DNA of 64,000 nt from Cypionkella psychrotolerans (GTDB lineage Bacteria > Pseudomonadota > Alphaproteobacteria > Rhodobacterales > Rhodobacteraceae), in NCBI RefSeq assembly GCF_001294535.1, contig NZ_LGIC01000037.1:1-64000 (forward strand), written 5' to 3'. Under the pieces are notes generated by a model that did not search any database, was not told the origin of the DNA, and saw only the letters and a program-made list of their open reading frames with translations. Made by a program: the position numbers and the translations under genes. How positions within the stretch are numbered: the first letter of the stretch is position 1; each line of letters starts with the position of its first letter. This document shows, in pieces, positions 1 through 7,812 of this stretch.

Positions 1-1
1 C

Positions 2-742
2 GTCTCACGGCTTAAGTCCCTGCAATTGTTCGGAATGGCAATCGCGTGGCGAGAACTGCAAGCGGAATCGCCGCGCAACAAATCCCTCTCGCTCGAAGCC
101 CTTTTGCTACGGTTGCTGGATGCCGAGCAAGCCGATCGTCAGGCGCGCAGCCTGCGCTATCAGCTAAAAGCTGCGCGGTTCCCCATCCATCGTGATCTGA
201 CCGGTTTTGATTGGAGCGAAACCCCCTTGGACGGTGCCCGCATTCAGGAGTTGGCCAAGGGTCACTATCTGGAAACGGCACACAACCTGATCCTGGTTGG
301 GGGAACAGGCACCGGCAAAACCCATCTTGCCATCGCACTCGGTGTCGCCGCCATCCATCACGGCAAGCGCATACGCTTTTACAACGCCGTCGATCTGGTC
401 AATCTTCTGGAACGGGAAAAAGCTCAGGGCAAAGCCGGAAATCTGGCCAAGCAACTCACCCAGATCGACGCGGTCATTCTTGATGAGTTGGGCTATCTGC
501 CATTCCCGGCCTCTGGCGGCGCCCTGCTGTTCCATCTCATCAGCCAACTCTACGAAAAGACATCCCTCATCGTCACAACCAATCTCAGCTTCGCCGAATG
601 GGTCACGGTCTTCGGTGACCCAAAGATGACCACTGCGCTCCTCGATCGCATAACTCACCACTGCGACATTCTCGAAACCGGAAACGACTCCTGGCGCTTC
701 AAACAGCGCAAGAAAATCAGCGACCAAACTGATCAATATTGA
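2..742 (+). CDS. istB: IS21-family transposition helper ATPase IstB (5' end beyond window)
   Basis: IstB is the AAA+ ATPase that works with the IstA transposase to choose targets and start IS21 transposition. The frame is open from base 2 and reads [15 protein letters not shown], the normal IstB N-terminal helix, so a TTG or ATG inside this stretch is not the real start; the gene begins before the window. A Walker A motif [11 protein letters not shown] (encoded near 300-332), a Walker [11 protein letters not shown] (near 477-506) and the sensor-like VTTNLSF are intact, as is the C-terminus. The stop codon lies inside the inner terminal repeat of the element. The ATPase looks functional; whether the element is active depends on istA, which is not visible. 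Confidence 0.9.
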   Translation, partial: VSRLKSLQLFGMAIAWRELQAESPRNKSLSLEALLLRLLDAEQADRQARSLRYQLKAARFPIHRDLTGFDWSETPLDGARIQELAKGHYLETAHNLILVGGTGTGKTHLAIALGVAAIHHGKRIRFYNAVDLVNLLEREKAQGKAGNLAKQLTQIDAVILDELGYLPFPASGGALLFHLISQLYEKTSLIVTTNLSFAEWVTVFGDPKMTTALLDRITHHCDILETGNDSWRFKQRKKISDQTDQY

Positions 743-774
743 ACGCTGTTACCTGTTCAATATTCGACGCTGAT
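734..774. repeat. IS21 terminal repeats R2 and R1
   Basis: Two imperfect 17-bp direct repeats at 734-750 (CAATATTGAACGCTGTT) and 758-774 (CAATATTCGACGCTGAT) are spaced 24 bp apart. Multiple copies of the end sequence are typical of IS21-family termini and are where transposase binds. The inner copy overlaps the istB stop codon. Confidence 0.7.
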
Positions 775-1066
775 TGACACGCAGGATCTCGTTTGCCTGC
801 CGAAGCTGGCGCACCTCGCGTTCCAGTTCTTTGATCTTGTCACGCTCAGCACTGGTCGCACCTTCCCGTGCTCCGCTGTCCTTTTCCGCCTGCCGAACCC
901 AGACCCTCAATGTCTCCGGGATGCAGCCAATCTTAGGGGCAATCGCAGCAACTGCCGCAGATTGCGTTTCATAGGAGCCTTGATGCTCCAACACCATGCG
1001 AACGGCACGCGCCCGCATCTCCGGTGAATAACGGTTTGATGTCTTACTCTTTTCCATAGCCCTCAT
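749..1066 (-). pseudogene. IS3-family transposase OrfA, 3' end replaced by IS21 sequence
   Basis: OrfA is the helix-turn-helix half of the IS3 transposase. The frame has the usual start (MEKSKTSNRYSPEMRARAVRM, with an upstream in-frame ATG) and the HTH plus the start of the leucine-zipper region, ending at ELEREVRQLRQANEILR. At that point, base 780, the frame passes into the IS21 terminus and adds only VNQRRILNR before a stop inside the IS21 element. The normal end of OrfA, which carries the frameshift window to OrfB, is lost. The gene is therefore disrupted. Confidence 0.85.
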
Positions 1067-1109
1067 CCTTAGTCAGGTTGAAGGTCTCCGGTAAACAAGG
1101 GGCGGTTCA
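780..1109 (-). mobile_element. Fragment of an IS3-family element, cut by the IS21 insertion
   Basis: The outer end at 1109 reads inwards TGAACCGCCCCTTGTTTACC, a typical terminal inverted repeat of the IS51/IS407-like branch of IS3. Inside it lies orfA on the minus strand. The inner part of the element, including orfB, is displaced by the IS21 element and would be found, if kept, left of the window. Confidence 0.8.
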
Positions 1110-1716
1110 TAACGGGGTGCCAAGGCTTGACCACCTTCGCTTCGACCATGCCGTTGCCAAGGCCCTTATCACGGCGCGCCTGTGCCCTGAATTGCCCTGC
1201 CTCGCGTCTGTGGCGCTCATCTTGGGTATCACGCTCAATGCGGTGAAAAAGTTAGTTGCGTTTGGTGATGGCGGTCCATGGTTGAACGCGACAGCCGCAG
1301 AGATCGTTGCAGGGCTGGCCGGTGGGGCCTATGTATCCTTGACCGAAATCAATAGATTTGAGACGGAATACGCCACGCTCGGGATGATCGCCCGCACTGT
1401 TGGCGTCCACGCCTGTGCTGTGAAGCGCTTACTTGCGCAGCGCATCATCCAGCCGACGTTCGATCCTGCGTGGCTTGGATCAGTGATCTATCGAAAGTCG
1501 GATGTGGCTGGTTTTATGGCTGAAAGCGGTAGCACGGGGGAGCCCGAAAAATTTCGTAGAATTCGTGCCGTTTTTCGCCAAAAATCAGCGGATTTTGCGG
1601 AAAGTGATCTCTTTGGTGAATCCGATGTGTCACATTGCTCGTCGGGTCATTCCGGGCCCTGTGTAAATCAGTTACTTACGTTTAAAATTGTGCTTTTTAT
1701 GATGGTGACTACATGA
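1110..1716 (+). pseudogene. 3' remnant of an unrecognised gene interrupted by the IS3 element
   Basis: From the IS3 boundary at 1110 the plus-strand frame stays open for about 200 codons. The middle part looks like two helix-turn-helix-like segments (LASVALILGITLNAVKKLV and ARTVGVHACAVKRLLAQ) followed by FDPAWLGSVIYRKSDVAGF. That arrangement is reminiscent of the C-terminal part of TniQ-like or other DNA-binding proteins of mobile elements, but I cannot assign it. The last 60 residues are low in pattern and may be beyond the original stop or after a frameshift. The 5' part is missing from the window. Its base composition is lower in GC than that of the genes that follow. Confidence 0.45.
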
Positions 1717-1787
1717 TCGGTCGTTAACCTCTTGTCACAGTGGTTAAATTTCCGTCATAAAAATGTTACAAACTGACAGGAGCCCGC

Positions 1788-2480
1788 ATGGCCATTGCCC
1801 TTACCGCCGCCGCTGTGAATATGGCCGTTGCATTGTCTTGTGGCGCGTTGATCGGCTCAGAGCGGCAGGTGCGCCAGCGCATGGCGGGCCTGCGCACCAA
1901 TGCTCTGGTGGCGTTGGGCGCGGCGGGATTCGTGGTTTTCAGCCAGTTGATCGAGCATGACGCCAGCCCCAGCCGGGTGGCGGCGCAAGTGGTGTCGGGG
2001 ATCGGTTTTTTAGGCGCAGGCATCATTTTTCGCGATGGTTTCAATGTGCAGGGGCTGAATACGGCGGCGACTTTGTGGTGCTCGGCGGGGGTTGGCTTGC
2101 TTGCAGGCGTGGGGGCTTGGCCGTTTGCGCTGGTGCTGACCGGGTTGGTGGTATTTGTGAACCTTGGGCTGCGGCCTTTGGTGAAATTTCTCAAGCGGCA
2201 TACCAAGGCCGGGGTGCCGCTGACGCGATCTTATCGGGTGGTGTTGAGCTGTGCCAGCGATCAAGAGGCTGCGATGCGGGCGTTGTTGCTGCGCTGCCTC
2301 AGCTTGGGCGGGTTGCATGTGCATGAAATTGCCGTGCAAACGCAAGAGGATGGGCTAGAGATTTCGGCGCTGGTCGGCGGCGAAGACGCGCCAGATCACG
2401 CGGTGGAACAGGCCGTGCAACGCATGGCGGCAGAGATTGGGGTGGTGCGGGTGCGGTGGATGGTCGCCGATGAGGTCTGA
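1788..2480 (+). CDS. MgtC/SapB family inner-membrane protein
   Basis: This 230-residue protein has the MgtC N-terminal membrane domain: several hydrophobic helices in the first 130 residues, with the conserved SCGALIGSERQVRQRMAGLRTN and GIGFLGAGIIFRDG stretches. A soluble C-terminal domain of about 90 residues follows. MgtC-type proteins are linked to growth in low magnesium and, in pathogens, to survival in macrophages; in free-living Rhodobacterales the role is less defined. The start is supported by an AGGAG about 8 bases upstream. It is the first intact chromosomal gene after the insertion-sequence debris and stands alone. Confidence 0.85.
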   Translation: MAIALTAAAVNMAVALSCGALIGSERQVRQRMAGLRTNALVALGAAGFVVFSQLIEHDASPSRVAAQVVSGIGFLGAGIIFRDGFNVQGLNTAATLWCSAGVGLLAGVGAWPFALVLTGLVVFVNLGLRPLVKFLKRHTKAGVPLTRSYRVVLSCASDQEAAMRALLLRCLSLGGLHVHEIAVQTQEDGLEISALVGGEDAPDHAVEQAVQRMAAEIGVVRVRWMVADEV

Positions 2481-2562
2481 ATAGCGGTGCTGCCGTGCAG
2501 CAATGGCTTTCGGGCGGGGTGCAAGCAGTGCTAGACTTGCGGCAGTTGCGGCGTTAAAAGAG

Positions 2563-2582
2563 CGTCGTTAGCGCTAACAACG
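2563..2582. promoter_or_regulatory. Near-perfect palindrome, probable LacI-family operator of the zwf operon
   Basis: CGTCGTTAGCGCTAACAACG is a 20-bp palindrome with one mismatched pair and a perfect 12-bp core GTTAGCGCTAAC. The central CG step is the hallmark of LacI/GalR-family operators. It ends 33 bases before the zwf start, a position suited to repression. A LacI-family gene lies next to glucokinase later in this window and is a candidate binder. Confidence 0.6.
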
Positions 2583-2615
2583 CTTCTGTTCTGGCCCAAG
2601 CTGCGAGGTAAGCCA

Positions 2616-4070
2616 ATGGTTTCGCGAGTCATTCCGGTAGATGCCTTTGATCTGGTGATCTTTGGCGGCACCGGCGATCTGGCCAAGCGTAAGATCCTTC
2701 CGGGGCTGTATCGCCGTTTCATGGCCGGGCAGATGACCGAAAACAGCCGGATCATCGGGGCGGCGCGTGCCGATCTGAATGATGAGTCGTTTCGGGCGAT
2801 GGTGGCGGAGGCGATTGCCGAGTTTGTGCCGAAAGACCGGCAGGACAAGACGGTTATCGCGCAATTCCTTGAAAAGATTGACTATGTCTCGATTGACGCC
2901 ACGGGTGAGGGCGGTTGGACCAAGCTGAAAGCCCTGATGCGCGAGAACGTGGTGCGGGCATTTTACTTCTCGGTGGCGCCTTCGTTGTTTGGCGATCTTG
3001 CGGAGCGTTTGCATCTGCATGGGATTGCGGACGCCTGGAGCCGGATCGTGGTGGAAAAGCCGTTTGGGCGCGATTTGGCCTCGGCCAAGGCGTTGAACGC
3101 GGTTTTGGCAAAGCACTTCGCTGAGACGCAGATTTACCGGATCGACCATTATCTTGGCAAAGAAACCGTGCAGAACCTGATGGCGGTGCGGTTTGCCAAT
3201 ATTTTGTTCGAGCCGCTCTGGAAGGCGGAATACGTCGATCATGTGCAGATCACCGTGGCCGAAACAGTTGGGGTCGATGGGCGAGGGGCGTATTACGACA
3301 AGTCCGGGGCGATGCGCGATATGGTGCAGAACCATATGATGCAGCTGTTGTGCCTAATCGCGATGGAGCCGCCATATCACTTTGACCCCGATGCGGTGCG
3401 CGATGAAAAGCTGAAGGTGATCCGGGCGCTGGACCCGGTGAAGCCCGAGCATATCGTGCGGGGGCAGTATCTGGCGGGCAATGGCGAGGGCGGCTATCTG
3501 GAGCATAGCGAGAATCCGGCCAGCAAGACCGAAAGCTATATCGCGCTGAAGGTGAAGATCTCCAACTGGCGCTGGCAGGGCACGCCGTTCTATTTGCGCA
3601 CCGGGAAGCGGCTGCGGGCGCGGGCGTCGGAGATTGCGATCACCTTCAAGCAGCCGCCGCATTCGATCTTTGACGATGCCAAGGGCTGGCTTGAGAATGT
3701 CTTGGTGATCCGGTTGCAGCCCGATGAGGGGATGAACCTGAAGGTGATGATCAAGGAACCGGGGCCGGGGGGGATGCGTTTGATGCAAGTGCCCTTGGAC
3801 ATGGCGTTTGCCGATGCTTTGGGGCCGGATGCCGAGGATGTGCCGGATGCCTATGAGCGGCTGATCATGGATGTGATCCGCGGCAACCAGACGCTGTTCA
3901 TGCGTGGCGATGAGGTGGAAGCGGCTTGGGCTTGGACCGATCCGCTGATTGAGGGTTGGGAGGCGCGCGGGGATAAGCCGCAGGGCTATGATCCGGGGTC
4001 TTCGGGGCCAGAGGATGCTTTGATGCTGATGCACCGCGATGGGCGGCGCTGGCGGGAGATTAAAGTTTGA
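2616..4070 (+). CDS. zwf: Glucose-6-phosphate dehydrogenase
   Basis: Oxidises glucose 6-phosphate to 6-phosphogluconolactone with NADP+ (or NAD+), the entry to the Entner-Doudoroff and oxidative pentose phosphate routes. The 484-residue length is normal. The nucleotide-binding motif FGGTGDLAKRK lies at residues 16-26 and the active-site signature RIDHYLGKE near 174-182. It is first in a tight operon: its TGA overlaps the TTG start of pgl, and pgi follows 14 bases after pgl. The palindrome just upstream suggests sugar-dependent control by a LacI-type repressor. Confidence 0.97.
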   Translation: MVSRVIPVDAFDLVIFGGTGDLAKRKILPGLYRRFMAGQMTENSRIIGAARADLNDESFRAMVAEAIAEFVPKDRQDKTVIAQFLEKIDYVSIDATGEGGWTKLKALMRENVVRAFYFSVAPSLFGDLAERLHLHGIADAWSRIVVEKPFGRDLASAKALNAVLAKHFAETQIYRIDHYLGKETVQNLMAVRFANILFEPLWKAEYVDHVQITVAETVGVDGRGAYYDKSGAMRDMVQNHMMQLLCLIAMEPPYHFDPDAVRDEKLKVIRALDPVKPEHIVRGQYLAGNGEGGYLEHSENPASKTESYIALKVKISNWRWQGTPFYLRTGKRLRARASEIAITFKQPPHSIFDDAKGWLENVLVIRLQPDEGMNLKVMIKEPGPGGMRLMQVPLDMAFADALGPDAEDVPDAYERLIMDVIRGNQTLFMRGDEVEAAWAWTDPLIEGWEARGDKPQGYDPGSSGPEDALMLMHRDGRRWREIKV

Positions 4071-4738
4071 ATTTTATCGCATACCCAGACCGCGAATTCA
4101 TGATGCTGGATGTGGCTGGCAAGATTGCCGGCCAGCTTTCGGAAGAATTGAACATGTATGGCCGGGCGTCTTTGTCGGTGCCGGGTGGGACGACTCCAGG
4201 GCCGATTTTCGACATTCTGTCGGGGGTGAACCTCGATTGGGCCAATGTCGCGGTGATGCTGAATGATGAGCGCTGGGTGGGCGAGGATAGCCCTCGGTCG
4301 AACACGCGGTTGTTGAAGGAACGGTTGCTGGTCGCTAAGGCTGCGGCGGCCACGCTTATTCCCTTATATGCAGAGGCTTCCGAGCCGGAGTTGATGTTGC
4401 AAAGCCTGTCGGAAGCCATCGCCCCGCATCTGCCTTTGACAGTTTTGCTGCTGGGTATGGGCAATGATATGCACACCGCCAGCCTGTTTCCCGGTGCGGA
4501 TTTGCTGGCCGAAGCACTCGCGCCGAATGCGCCGATCCTGCTTGCGCTGCGGGCTGAGGCTGCGGGCGAGCCGCGCGTGACGCTGACTGCCCCGGTTTTG
4601 ACCGAGGCGAAGAACATCCATATCCTGATCACCGGGGCCGAGAAGCGCGCGGCGATTGAGGCTGCGGCTAACCTGCCTGCGCTGGAGGCTCCGGTGCGGG
4701 TGGTGCTGGATAATGCAACGGTTCATTGGGCCGAATAA
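4067..4738 (+). CDS. pgl: 6-Phosphogluconolactonase
   Basis: Hydrolyses 6-phosphogluconolactone to 6-phosphogluconate, directly after Zwf. The 223-residue protein belongs to the NagB/SugarP isomerase-type fold, with the expected SVPGGTTPGPIFDIL phosphate-loop region, the MLNDERWVGEDSPRSN motif and LLGMGNDMHTASLFPG. The start is TTG at 4067, overlapping the zwf stop by four bases, so translation is probably coupled. No better ATG lies nearby: the next in-frame one would remove the conserved N-terminal strand. Confidence 0.95.
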   Translation: MNFIAYPDREFMMLDVAGKIAGQLSEELNMYGRASLSVPGGTTPGPIFDILSGVNLDWANVAVMLNDERWVGEDSPRSNTRLLKERLLVAKAAAATLIPLYAEASEPELMLQSLSEAIAPHLPLTVLLLGMGNDMHTASLFPGADLLAEALAPNAPILLALRAEAAGEPRVTLTAPVLTEAKNIHILITGAEKRAAIEAAANLPALEAPVRVVLDNATVHWAE

Positions 4739-4752
4739 CAGCGGAGTAGGTC

Positions 4753-6354
4753 ATGTCGGAAAAATGGCAAGCATTGAGAGATCACGCGCTGAGCGTGGCA
4801 CGGCGGCCAATCCTGTCGCTGTTCGAGCACGCGGGACGGGCGCAGGCGTTTAGCGTCGAGGTGGGCGATGCGCGGTTGGATTACTCGAAAACCAATATTG
4901 ATGAGCAGGCCAAGGCGATGCTGTTGACGCTGGCCGAGGTTTCCGGTGTGGCGGAAAAGCGCGCGGCGATGTTTGGCGGCGAAAAGATCAACGTCACCGA
5001 AGGCCGAGCGGTTTTACACACTGCGTTGCGCGGGGGCATTGAAGACAAGGTGATGTGCGACGGCGTCGATGTGATGCCGGAGATTCGCAAAACCAAGGCG
5101 CGGATGGCAATTTTCACCCGCGAAGTGCGGACGGGCAAGTTTACCGGACAAGGCGGAAAAATCACTGATGTGGTGAATATCGGCATCGGCGGCTCTGATC
5201 TTGGCCCGGCGATGGTGACGCTGGCGCTGGCACCTTATCACGATGGGCCACGGGTGCATTACGTCAGCAACGTCGATGGCGCGCATATCGCGGATGTGTT
5301 GAAGGGGCTGAACCCGGAAACCACTTTGGTGATCGTGGCCTCTAAAACCTTCACCACAATTGAGACGATGACCAACGCCGAAACCGCGCGGGCTTGGATG
5401 GCGACTAAGGTGAAAATCCCCGCAGCGCAGTTCGCAGCTGTGTCCACCGCGGCAGACAAAACGGCGGCGTTTGGCATTGATTCTGCCCGGGTGTTCGGCT
5501 TTGAAGACTGGGTCGGCGGGCGCTATTCGGTCTGGGGCCCGATCGGTCTGGCGGTGATGATGGCGGTCGGACCCGAGGCGTTTGAAGACTTCCTTGCCGG
5601 TGCGCGGGCGATGGATGAGCATTTCGTGGCAGCCCCCTTTGCGCAGAATATGCCGGTGCTGCTGGCGCTGGTGGGCATTTGGCACAACCAGATCTGCGGC
5701 TATGCCTCACGGGCGGTTCTGCCCTATGATCAACGGCTTAGCCGCTTGCCTGCTTACTTGCAGCAGTTGGAAATGGAAAGCAACGGCAAGTCGGTGGCGA
5801 TGGATGGCAGCGATTTGGCCACCCATTCCGGCCCGGTGGTTTGGGGTGAACCCGGCACCAACGGTCAGCACGCGTTTTATCAGCTGATCCACCAAGGCAC
5901 CCGGGTGGTGCCGTGTGAGTTCATGGTGGCCAAGGCCGGACATGAGCCGGATCTGGCGCATCAGCATTTGCTTTTGGTGTCAAACTGCCTCGCGCAATCG
6001 GAGGCTTTGATGCGGGGACGGTCGTTGAATGAAGCCCGCGCGATCATGCAGAAAAAGGGCGCTGTCAGCGAGGAGCTAGAGCGGCAAGCAAAGCACCGGG
6101 TGTTCCCCGGCAACCGGCCTTCGACCACGCTGGTCTACCCAAAACTGACGCCGTTCGTGCTGGGCCAGATCATCGCTTTGTATGAGCATCGGGTGTTTGT
6201 GGAAGGGGTGATTTTGGGCCTGAACTCGTTCGACCAATGGGGGGTCGAGTTGGGCAAGGAACTGGCTTTGGCCTTGCAGCCGATCCTTGAGGGCGGCGAT
6301 GCCAGTGGCAAAGATGGCTCAACGCAGGCGCTGGTGGAGTATCTGCGCGGTTGA
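4753..6354 (+). CDS. pgi: Glucose-6-phosphate isomerase
   Basis: Interconverts glucose 6-phosphate and fructose 6-phosphate. In Rhodobacterales, which mostly use the Entner-Doudoroff route, it mainly recycles fructose 6-phosphate back to glucose 6-phosphate. The 533-residue protein carries both family signatures, the one around [20 protein letters not shown] (from residue 326) and [14 protein letters not shown] (from about 377), and the [15 protein letters not shown] sugar-phosphate loop. It is last in the zwf-pgl-pgi operon and is followed by a GC-rich hairpin. Confidence 0.97.
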   Translation: MSEKWQALRDHALSVARRPILSLFEHAGRAQAFSVEVGDARLDYSKTNIDEQAKAMLLTLAEVSGVAEKRAAMFGGEKINVTEGRAVLHTALRGGIEDKVMCDGVDVMPEIRKTKARMAIFTREVRTGKFTGQGGKITDVVNIGIGGSDLGPAMVTLALAPYHDGPRVHYVSNVDGAHIADVLKGLNPETTLVIVASKTFTTIETMTNAETARAWMATKVKIPAAQFAAVSTAADKTAAFGIDSARVFGFEDWVGGRYSVWGPIGLAVMMAVGPEAFEDFLAGARAMDEHFVAAPFAQNMPVLLALVGIWHNQICGYASRAVLPYDQRLSRLPAYLQQLEMESNGKSVAMDGSDLATHSGPVVWGEPGTNGQHAFYQLIHQGTRVVPCEFMVAKAGHEPDLAHQHLLLVSNCLAQSEALMRGRSLNEARAIMQKKGAVSEELERQAKHRVFPGNRPSTTLVYPKLTPFVLGQIIALYEHRVFVEGVILGLNSFDQWGVELGKELALALQPILEGGDASGKDGSTQALVEYLRG

Positions 6355-6406
6355 GGTCATCCTCTGCGCTGAAATATCCTCAAGGGGGTGAGCCTGATAA
6401 GGCGAG

Positions 6407-6436
6407 GGGGGCGGAAAGCCCCCCTTCCTGTTTTAC
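6407..6436. terminator. Probable bidirectional terminator between pgi and ridA
   Basis: A GGGGGC stem with loop GGAAA and arm GCCCCC (6408-6424) is followed by TTCCTGTTTT. It lies between the convergent ends of pgi and the ridA-family gene. Confidence 0.6.
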
Positions 6437-6783
6437 TTCAACGCAGCCGTGACGATGATTTCCACCAGATATTTTGGCGTCGCGAGTTTCGCTTCCCCGG
6501 TGGCGCGGGCCGGGGTGTTGCCTGCGGGCACCCAAGCGTCCCAGACCGCGTTCATCTCGCCGAAGGTTGCGATATCGGCCAGCCAGATTTGCACCGACAG
6601 GATGCGGGTTTTGTCGGTGCCCGCTTCGGCGAGGATACGATCCACTTCGGCCAAGCAATCTTTGGTCTGCTGCGCAACACTTGCGCTGGGGGTGCCGACT
6701 TGGCCTGCCAGCCAGACGATGCCGTTATAGGCCACCGCCTCGGACATCCGTGCGCCTACGCCGATACGTTTGATCTCGCTCAT
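6433..6783 (-). CDS. RidA family (YjgF/YER057c/UK114) protein
   Basis: Members hydrolyse reactive enamine/imine intermediates made by PLP enzymes, or act on related substrates. The 116-residue length and the conserved NGIVWLAGQVG, TKDCLAEVDRILAEAGTDKTRILSVQIWLADI and PARATGEAKLA segments fit the family. The conserved arginine of the deaminase-active RidA group is present in the PARAT stretch. No operon partner: it faces pgi and is transcribed away from the next gene. Whether it is a true RidA or another subgroup cannot be settled here. Confidence 0.85.
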   Translation of the reverse strand: MSEIKRIGVGARMSEAVAYNGIVWLAGQVGTPSASVAQQTKDCLAEVDRILAEAGTDKTRILSVQIWLADIATFGEMNAVWDAWVPAGNTPARATGEAKLATPKYLVEIIVTAALK

Positions 6784-6978
6784 ATGGTTTCCTTTCCTGA
6801 AAGCTGCTGATTGCTAGCCTAGGCGGCGGCAAAGGGGAAGGGTGGCGTTTGAGGCGGTGTAGAGCGCGAATGGCAAAGCGAGAGCGCGGCGGGATCGCGC
6901 CGTTCAGGACACGCAAATCGCGGTGAAGTCGGGCGGGGTGCGTTGCGTGGGGGCAAAGGATGGCTTAGGACGGCGCAA

Positions 6979-7018
6979 GCCGGATACGCTGTTGACCGGC
7001 CGGATACTTCGTTGACTC
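6979..7018. repeat. Imperfect 20-bp tandem repeat upstream of the lipoprotein gene
   Basis: Two adjacent copies begin GCCGGATAC and carry GTTGAC at the same offset (6979-6998 and 6999-7018; 15 of 20 bases identical). They end 13 bases before the start of the next gene and each holds a -35-like TTGAC. The function is unknown. Confidence 0.45.
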
Positions 7019-7031
7019 GAAAGGAAAGCCC

Positions 7032-7481
7032 ATGTCCCTGCGCGCCCTTGGCCTGATCGCAACGCTCGCTTTGACCGCCTGCGGCTCCAGCAGCGATATG
7101 CAGCTTTATCCGACCGCCGGACCCTTGGCATTGCAGACACCGCCGCCGGTGATCCATGCCAAGGCGGAGACGACCGAGGAAACCTCGGGCGCTTTGACCT
7201 TTAAGCTGTCCGACCGGACCAAATGCAGCGGCACATGGTCAGCGCTTGCGCCGAAAGTGGTGTCAAAGACCCGCGGCGTTTCCTTGACCCTGCGCGGCGG
7301 GCCGGGTGGCAAATACGACAACAGCACGGAATCGGTGGGCGGTATCAACACCGGCGAGATTTACGCGGTGTGCAAAGACGGCACTGTCGTGCAAGGCAAA
7401 TTCGTGATGGGTTCCAGCACCACCAGCGGCACGGGGACGGCCACGGATACGCGCGGGAATACCTATAAGCTGCTGTTTTAG
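7032..7481 (+). CDS. Hypothetical lipoprotein
   Basis: The 149-residue protein starts with a short signal sequence ending in a lipobox (LTAC, Cys at about residue 17), so it should be lipidated and anchored in the cell envelope. The mature part has no recognised domain; it includes a Cys-containing segment DRTKCSGTWSALAPKVVSKTRG and a Gly/Thr/Ser-rich C-terminal half (GSSTTSGTGTATDTRGNTYKLLF) that probably forms beta structure. The start has AAGGAAAG just upstream. It stands alone, followed by a strong terminator and a tRNA on the other strand. No function is assigned. Confidence 0.75.
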   Translation: MSLRALGLIATLALTACGSSSDMQLYPTAGPLALQTPPPVIHAKAETTEETSGALTFKLSDRTKCSGTWSALAPKVVSKTRGVSLTLRGGPGGKYDNSTESVGGINTGEIYAVCKDGTVVQGKFVMGSSTTSGTGTATDTRGNTYKLLF

Positions 7482-7506
7482 GGTCTGACGGGCTTTTGAC
7501 TCACTG

Positions 7507-7534
7507 TGGCGGTCCTTTGTGGGCCGCCATTTTT
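7507..7534 (+). terminator. Rho-independent terminator after the lipoprotein gene
   Basis: A nine-pair stem (TGGCGGTCC / GGGCCGCCA, one G-U pair) with loop TTTGT is followed directly by TTTTT. It starts 25 bases after the stop codon. Confidence 0.85.
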
Positions 7535-7673
7535 ATTGGTCACTCTGGGACTTTGTACGTGACTCGATAGCCCAAAATGCCCGTTACATTCCCTTTTTCT
7601 GAAAACCCATCAGTGCCAATTTTCAAAAACTGGCAACAAGCCATTGAAATTGCTTACTCATCTATGGAGGGAT

Positions 7674-7747
7674 TGGAGCGGGTGAAGGGAATCGAACCCT
7701 CGTATTCAGCTTGGGAAGCTGCTGCTCTGCCATTGAGCTACACCCGC
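7674..7747 (-). tRNA. tRNA-Gly(CCC)
   Basis: Read on the minus strand, a 7-bp acceptor stem (GCGGGTG / CACCCGC), D-arm, an anticodon loop TTCCCAA giving anticodon CCC, a T-arm GAGGG TTCGATT CCCTT, discriminator T and an encoded CCA can all be drawn. It decodes GGG glycine codons. The only visible irregularity is a G-A mismatch at the base of the anticodon stem. It lies alone between the lipoprotein terminator and the VWA gene. Confidence 0.93.
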
Positions 7748-7812
7748 GTCGTCGTTCAGGTATGCCAGCCACGCGTCGCCGTCAAGACGGTTTGGCGCGG
7801 CGGGGGTTTGGT

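Larger units (their letters stand above)
1..779 (+). mobile_element. Right part of an IS21-family insertion sequence (left part outside window)
   Basis: The stretch carries the end of istB and the right terminus of an IS21-type element. The terminus read inwards starts TGTCAATCAGCGTCG, matching the TGT... ends of this family, and is followed inwards by a second copy of the same motif. The element stops exactly at 779, where the orfA reading frame of a different (IS3-family) element is broken. istA and the left end lie before base 1, so target duplication and completeness cannot be judged. Confidence 0.85.
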
